9,959 bases of DNA from the NCBI GenBank assembly GCA_007280145.1, contig QYPU01000050.1, positions 1 to 9,959 on the forward strand. The letters run 5' to 3'. Origin of the DNA: Dehalococcoidia bacterium (GTDB taxonomy: Bacteria > Chloroflexota > Dehalococcoidia > GIF9 > UBA5629). The position numbers and the translations under genes were made by a program. The notes below the pieces were generated by a model. That model had not been told where the DNA came from. It saw only the letters and a list, made by a program, of their open reading frames with translations, and searched no databases. Below are positions 6,414-9,959 of the stretch, piece after piece (within the stretch, counting starts at the first letter, position 1; every line of letters begins with the position of its first letter).

Positions 6414-8489
6414 ATGGAAGCGTCTCGTGAAATTTTCTGGAATATAGGCATTGGGCCCTTCATCCTGTATCCGGTGGCGGCAGTTGCGATAGCGATTCTT
6501 ATTTATGCTATATACCGGCGCTGTCTCTTGTGGGCGGTTGGTAAGCCTGACAATAGATTTGATGACTTAGGTAAAAGGATATGGAGCTTCATAGTTACCG
6601 GTGTGGTTGATGGCCTGTTTCACAGGCGGTTTTTCCGTGAGCCTTACCCGGGTATAATGCATTTCCTCATCTTTGCTGGCTGCGGTTTGTTCCTGCTGGG
6701 AGCGTTCTTGGATTTCATCAGCCATTATTTCTTTCACTTCATGCATGGCGGTGTTTACCTTGGCCTGGGTATGGCTGTGGATATCGGTGGGGTGTTTGTT
6801 CTCATCGGTGTCATCATGGCAGTAGTGCGTCGTTATATTCAGAAGCCAGAAAGACTAAACACTATATTAGATGATGCTATTGTCTTGAGTTTGATTTTTG
6901 TTGTGGTAGTTACCGGATTTTTCCTCGAAGGCTTCCGCATGATTGCGGCTACTCCTGAGGGCTTATCGCAGCCTGAATTTTACAGTCACCCCGAGTGGTC
7001 AATGTGGTCCTTCGGGGGTTATTGGATAGCTGGCTTGTTTGCTGGTTTGGCTGAGGGCACCAGAATAGCCTGGTACACCGGCTTATGGTGGTTTCATGTG
7101 GCTTTGTCCGTAGGTGCTGTGATTTATGTATGTCTCTCGTTTGACAGGCTGACTCACATTCTGGTGTCTCCAGTTAATGTTTTCTTCAAGTCGCTTCGAC
7201 CTAAAGGGGCATTGGTGCCTATTAATATTGAGGAAGCTGAGACATTTGGTGTCGGTAAGATTGAGGATTTTACCTGGAAGCAGTTGCTGGATTTAGATGC
7301 CTGCACTAACTGCGGTAGGTGTCAGGATAGATGCCCGGCTTATCTTAGTGGCAAGCCTTTGTCTCCACGAAAAGTAATACAGGACCTGAAGACTCATTTG
7401 CTTGAGAGAAGTGATGTTTTGCTGGCTGCAAAGAGGGCTAATCCTGGAAATGGTAACGGTGGAGATGCGGCCAAGGCCATGCTTGGTGAGGTGATAACTG
7501 AGGATGAGCTTTGGTCATGTACCACCTGCCGTGCTTGTATGGAAATATGTCCCGTCTTTGTTGAGCATATTGATAAAATTGTTGACATGCGACGCAATAT
7601 GGTCTTGGAACAGGCTAGCATGCCAGAGACTGGCGAGGCTGTCTTGAGATGCATTGAAACCAGAGGACATAGCTGTAGAGGTACCACATATACCAGAACT
7701 GACTGGGCTAATGGGCTGGATGTCAAGCTTTTGTCTGAAGATGCCAATGTTGACCTTGTATATTTTGTAGGTTGCGCTGCGGCTTTAGAAGACAGGAGCA
7801 TGAAGGTGGCTATAGCCTTTGCGAAGATATTAAAGGCGGCTGGAGTCAACTTTGCCATACTTGGTCCAGAGGAAACTTGCTGTGGCGAGCCGGCCAGAAG
7901 GCTGGGCAACGAATACCTGTTCCAGATGCAAGCCATGAAGAATATTGAGATGCTGAAGGGCTATAACGTGAAGAAGATAGTCACTGCCTGTCCTCATTGC
8001 TTTAACACACTTAAGAATGAGTATCCTCAGTTTGACGGAGAATTTGAGGTTATCCATCATACTGAGCTTATCGCTGACCTGCTGAAGCAAGGTAAGATTA
8101 AGCCATCTCCTCTGGGCGATGGTAAGTTGACTTACCATGATTCTTGCTACTTAGGCAGGCATAATGATATCTATAATCAGCCGAGACAGGTGTTGAGTAG
8201 CATCTCTCAATCCAAGCTGTTGGAGATGAAGCAGTCTCGAAGGAATGGATTTTGCTGTGGTGGTGGAGGTGGACGCTACTGGATGGAGGAGCGTATTGGC
8301 CAGCGGATTAGTGAGATGCGCATTGACCAGGTGGTAGAGACTGGGGCTGATGTTGTGGCTACAGCTTGCCCTTATTGCTTGCAGATGTTTGAAGACGCTA
8401 TAAAGGCTAAAGAGGTAGAGGAATCCTTAAAGGCTTTAGATATCGCTGAGCTTCTGGCGGCACAACTGGATAAAGGCAGCACTGAATAG
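6414..8489 (+). CDS. Membrane haem b/iron-sulfur oxidoreductase, NarI-HdrD fusion, EtfAB:quinone oxidoreductase-like
   Basis: This 691-residue protein probably passes electrons between a soluble donor and menaquinone. The N-terminal third is a NarI-like cytochrome b domain with membrane helices near 14-35, 82-103, 115-138, 153-173 and 223-243. Possible haem-ligand histidines are H83, H104, H108, H111, H228 and H248. The soluble part has two [4Fe-4S] motifs (C297, C300, C303, C307 and C369, C372, C375, C379). Two complete CCG domains follow, with cysteines C454, C489-C490, C526, C529 and C578, C614-C615, C652, C655, as in HdrD where they hold non-cubane [4Fe-4S] clusters. This is the architecture of EtfAB:(methyl)menaquinone oxidoreductase (EMO) of syntrophic fatty-acid oxidisers; related folds also occur in other Hdr-like membrane enzymes. 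No etfAB is in the window, so the donor is inferred. AAAGGAGA lies three to ten bases before the ATG. Confidence 0.88.
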   Translation: MEASREIFWNIGIGPFILYPVAAVAIAILIYAIYRRCLLWAVGKPDNRFDDLGKRIWSFIVTGVVDGLFHRRFFREPYPGIMHFLIFAGCGLFLLGAFLDFISHYFFHFMHGGVYLGLGMAVDIGGVFVLIGVIMAVVRRYIQKPERLNTILDDAIVLSLIFVVVVTGFFLEGFRMIAATPEGLSQPEFYSHPEWSMWSFGGYWIAGLFAGLAEGTRIAWYTGLWWFHVALSVGAVIYVCLSFDRLTHILVSPVNVFFKSLRPKGALVPINIEEAETFGVGKIEDFTWKQLLDLDACTNCGRCQDRCPAYLSGKPLSPRKVIQDLKTHLLERSDVLLAAKRANPGNGNGGDAAKAMLGEVITEDELWSCTTCRACMEICPVFVEHIDKIVDMRRNMVLEQASMPETGEAVLRCIETRGHSCRGTTYTRTDWANGLDVKLLSEDANVDLVYFVGCAAALEDRSMKVAIAFAKILKAAGVNFAILGPEETCCGEPARRLGNEYLFQMQAMKNIEMLKGYNVKKIVTACPHCFNTLKNEYPQFDGEFEVIHHTELIADLLKQGKIKPSPLGDGKLTYHDSCYLGRHNDIYNQPRQVLSSISQSKLLEMKQSRRNGFCCGGGGGRYWMEERIGQRISEMRIDQVVETGADVVATACPYCLQMFEDAIKAKEVEESLKALDIAELLAAQLDKGSTE

Positions 8490-8571
8490 GCCAGAGTCTC
8501 TATTGTCTGAAAAGCGGGTTTAACTCTGTTTGCGTAGAAGGTTTATATATTTAGATAAAGGAGATTAAAAA

Positions 8572-9573
8572 ATGTGGGATGCTTTGAAGTGTAACTTTTG
8601 CGGCGATTGCCTGGTGAAATGTCTCTATGTCGATTATGATAAGGACAGGGCTGTGTCCGAAATTAAGTTGCTCATGGAGGGCAAAAAGGCTGATATCCTG
8701 AGTCAGTGCATCACCTGCTGTGCTTGCAGGGAATATTGCCCTACAGGAGCCGACCCCTATGACCTCATCTTGAGGATGCAGGAAAAGACAGGAGCTTTTC
8801 CCATAAGCGAGGATGCATTAGCTCAGTTCGACAGCGTCTTTAATATCCCAAGTGAGCTAATACCAGGTGAGCCTGACAAACCCGTCCTCTCCCTGTGCAC
8901 TATGGAAAGGATGATACCTGAGGGTGCTCTCGATGGCCAGCTATTTAAGGGCATGGCCATAGTCAAGGGTGGAGATTATTTCTGCCTTATTGGCTACGTG
9001 CATGTTGCCAAGGAGAGTCCTATTGAGAAGAATGCACAGAAGTTCATCGACAAGATGGCGAGCTTGGGTAGGGACATCGTGTTTCTCCATGATGACTGCT
9101 ATGCGATGGTGCATGCCAAGGTTAAGGACTATGGCATCACTGTCCCCTTTAAATACATGCATCTCTTTGAATATCTGCGCAACTATCTCAGAGACCACCA
9201 GAGCGGCATCACCAAGCTGAACAAGAAGGTCGCTTACCAGCGTCCTTGTGCCTCAAGGTACACTCCTGAGAAAGATGTCTTCCTCGACGAGATTTTTGAG
9301 CTTATCGGCGTGGAGCGGCCGCCGAGAAGATATGAGCGTGAGACTGCCTTCTGCTGCACGGGGGCAATAATCAATGTCAACCGGGAGCGGGCTATTGAGA
9401 TACAGGCGAAGAATATCGATGATGCCATTGCGTGTGGCGCCGATGCCATAATAACCCTTTGCCCTATGTGTGATCGTGTGCTAAGACGGCCGACCACCGC
9501 ACGTGGACTGAAGAAGATTTTCATAACTGACCTTTGCCGCATGGCCCTGGGTGAGAAACCCTGGCCGGAATAG
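8572..9573 (+). CDS. Soluble HdrC/HdrB-like iron-sulfur protein with one full CCG domain
   Basis: This 333-residue protein lacks membrane segments. It opens directly into two [4Fe-4S] motifs: C7, C10, C13, C17 (without the usual Pro after the last Cys) and C46, C49, C52, C56 followed by P57, with an extra C50. The C-terminal CCG domain is recognisable: C226, C261-C262, C297 and C300, spaced CX34CCX34CXXC, but it reads CCTG instead of the common CCGG. The expected first CCG domain (about 105-200) is degenerate, keeping only scattered C109, C138 and C176 in HDDC. It resembles a fused HdrC-HdrB or GlpC/LutA-type electron carrier, probably holding two cubane clusters and one non-cubane cluster. 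It follows the membrane Fe-S gene by 82 nt and probably works with it. AAAGGAG at 8557-8563 supports the ATG. Codon use is richer in C-ending codons than in recA. The substrate is unknown. Confidence 0.85.
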   Translation: MWDALKCNFCGDCLVKCLYVDYDKDRAVSEIKLLMEGKKADILSQCITCCACREYCPTGADPYDLILRMQEKTGAFPISEDALAQFDSVFNIPSELIPGEPDKPVLSLCTMERMIPEGALDGQLFKGMAIVKGGDYFCLIGYVHVAKESPIEKNAQKFIDKMASLGRDIVFLHDDCYAMVHAKVKDYGITVPFKYMHLFEYLRNYLRDHQSGITKLNKKVAYQRPCASRYTPEKDVFLDEIFELIGVERPPRRYERETAFCCTGAIINVNRERAIEIQAKNIDDAIACGADAIITLCPMCDRVLRRPTTARGLKKIFITDLCRMALGEKPWPE

Positions 9574-9577
9574 TTCG

Positions 9578-9595
9578 GCTAGCTTTAGCTTTTTT
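9578..9595 (+). terminator. Weak candidate terminator after the Fe-S gene
   Basis: GCTA at 9578-9581 pairs with TAGC at 9586-9589 around a 4-nt loop, followed by six T (9590-9595). The position, five bases after the stop, is right, but a 4-bp stem is short. The stronger hairpin at 9655-9672 with T-run 9681-9685 may do the work instead. Confidence 0.35.
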
Positions 9596-9699
9596 GCTGA
9601 ATCCAATCCACATGTAGTGTGGTCTTCTAAGGCCGCCTGGGGCAGGTTGACGGGGCAGGGCTTTAGCCCTGCACTACATGTTTTTATTGAATCCAAATC
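9591..9699. repeat. Compact repeat element with nested inverted repeats and flanking direct repeats
   Basis: Outer inverted repeats ACATGTAGTG (9610-9619) and CACTACATGT (9672-9681) are perfect over 10 bp. Inside is a hairpin with 8-bp arms, GCAGGGCT (9655-9662) and AGCCCTGC (9665-9672), around TT. GGGGCAGG occurs twice, at 9639-9646 and 9652-9659. The whole is bracketed by imperfect direct repeats 90 bp apart: TTTTT, two bases, TGAATCCAATC (9591-9608) and TTTTT, two bases, TGAATCCAAATC (9681-9699). This resembles a MITE- or REP-like element with target duplication, although the right-hand T-run overlaps the outer arm by one base. There is no coding capacity. The hairpin plus T-run may also end transcription. 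Confidence 0.6.
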
Positions 9700-9744
9700 A
9701 CCAAAAAGATATTTGAAATTTTGAGCTTTGGTCATTCGAATTTG

Positions 9745-9776
9745 TTTAGGGTTTAGAAATTAGGATTTAGGATTTA
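9745..9776. repeat. Degenerate 7-bp tandem repeat (TTTAGGA-like)
   Basis: Four and a half heptamers run head to tail: TTTAGGG, TTTAGAA, ATTAGGA, TTTAGGA, TTTA. The tract lies in the intergenic region between the convergent genes and has no hairpin potential of its own. It looks like a slippage-type low-complexity spacer; I cannot assign a function. Confidence 0.55.
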
Positions 9777-9821
9777 CCCTCTATCTCCTTTAGGTGTCCC
9801 CAGATGGCTTTATCAGTTTAT

Positions 9822-9959
9822 TTATCTCTCGATGATAGCGACGACGGGCAGGTGGTCAGAGGCAGTGGTTACAGGTACCTGAACGTCGTTTACTTTCAGG
9901 TCTGGCGATACCCAGATGTAATCGATGCGTTTTTGGGGGTTGTCTGAGGGGCTAGTGCA
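9822..9959 (-). CDS. Endonuclease/exonuclease/phosphatase (EEP) family protein, C-terminal fragment
   Basis: On the minus strand the last 45 residues of a protein read to a TAA at 9822-9824; the rest lies beyond the window. The fragment contains RIDYIWVSPDL (residues 11-21 of the fragment) and SDHLPVVAII (34-43). These are the two hallmark C-terminal motifs of the EEP superfamily (exonuclease III, DNase I, inositol phosphatase fold), in which the Asp and His of SDH take part in catalysis and metal binding. The substrate cannot be told from this end: DNA repair nuclease, lipid or sugar phosphatase are all possible. It converges on the Fe-S gene pair across a 248-nt intergenic region, so it is a separate transcription unit. 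Confidence 0.82.
   Translation of the reverse strand, partial: CTSPSDNPQKRIDYIWVSPDLKVNDVQVPVTTASDHLPVVAIIER

Noticed and set aside
8490..8571. Promoter or terminator in the 82-nt gap between the two Fe-S genes
   Set aside because: The gap is AT-rich near 8541-8552, but no paired -35/-10 or hairpin with T-run is visible; read-through seems simplest.
9745..9776. Telomere-like repeat
   Set aside because: TTTAGGG resembles a plant telomere unit, but the array is short, degenerate and sits between ordinary bacterial genes.

Overview
The window looks like a chromosomal stretch from a bacterium of moderate GC content. It resembles Chloroflexota of the Dehalococcoidia type; this rests on gene order and general protein character, not on a database search. 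All complete genes lie on the plus strand and are tightly packed. The only minus-strand gene is a fragment at the right edge, converging on the others.

Layout. Positions 1-763 hold nadE (NH3-dependent NAD synthetase). Its reading frame is broken inside the ATP-binding loop, either by sequencing error near a sequence end or by real decay. Positions 842-2548 hold recA and its modulator recX. A 19-bp perfect palindrome lies between a plausible -35 and -10 upstream of recA, so it is a candidate LexA-type operator. A near-consensus promoter (TTGACA, 17 bp, TAGTAT) then leads into rny (RNase Y), a ymdB-type metallophosphodiesterase and a PHP-domain phosphoesterase. Their gaps are 18 and 3 nt, suggesting one transcript devoted to RNA and nucleotide turnover. 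A small membrane protein with an N-terminal B-box-like zinc-binding segment follows.

Positions 6414-9573 hold two iron-sulfur proteins. The first is a 691-residue membrane protein with a NarI-like haem b domain fused to an HdrD-like part (two [4Fe-4S] motifs and two complete CCG domains). This is the architecture of membrane EtfAB:menaquinone oxidoreductases. The second is a 333-residue soluble protein with two [4Fe-4S] motifs, one recognisable CCG domain and one degenerate CCG region. Together they probably pass electrons between a soluble donor and the quinone pool. The partner flavoprotein is not in the window.

Positions 9574-9821 are intergenic. They carry a compact repeat with nested inverted repeats flanked by an imperfect direct repeat, followed by a degenerate 7-bp tandem repeat. 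The window ends in the C-terminus of an endonuclease/exonuclease/phosphatase-family protein on the minus strand.

No tRNA, rRNA, CRISPR array or transposase was seen. The most notable items are the broken nadE loop, the recA operator, the paired Fe-S proteins and the repeat element. I found no clearly novel multi-gene defence or mobile system.
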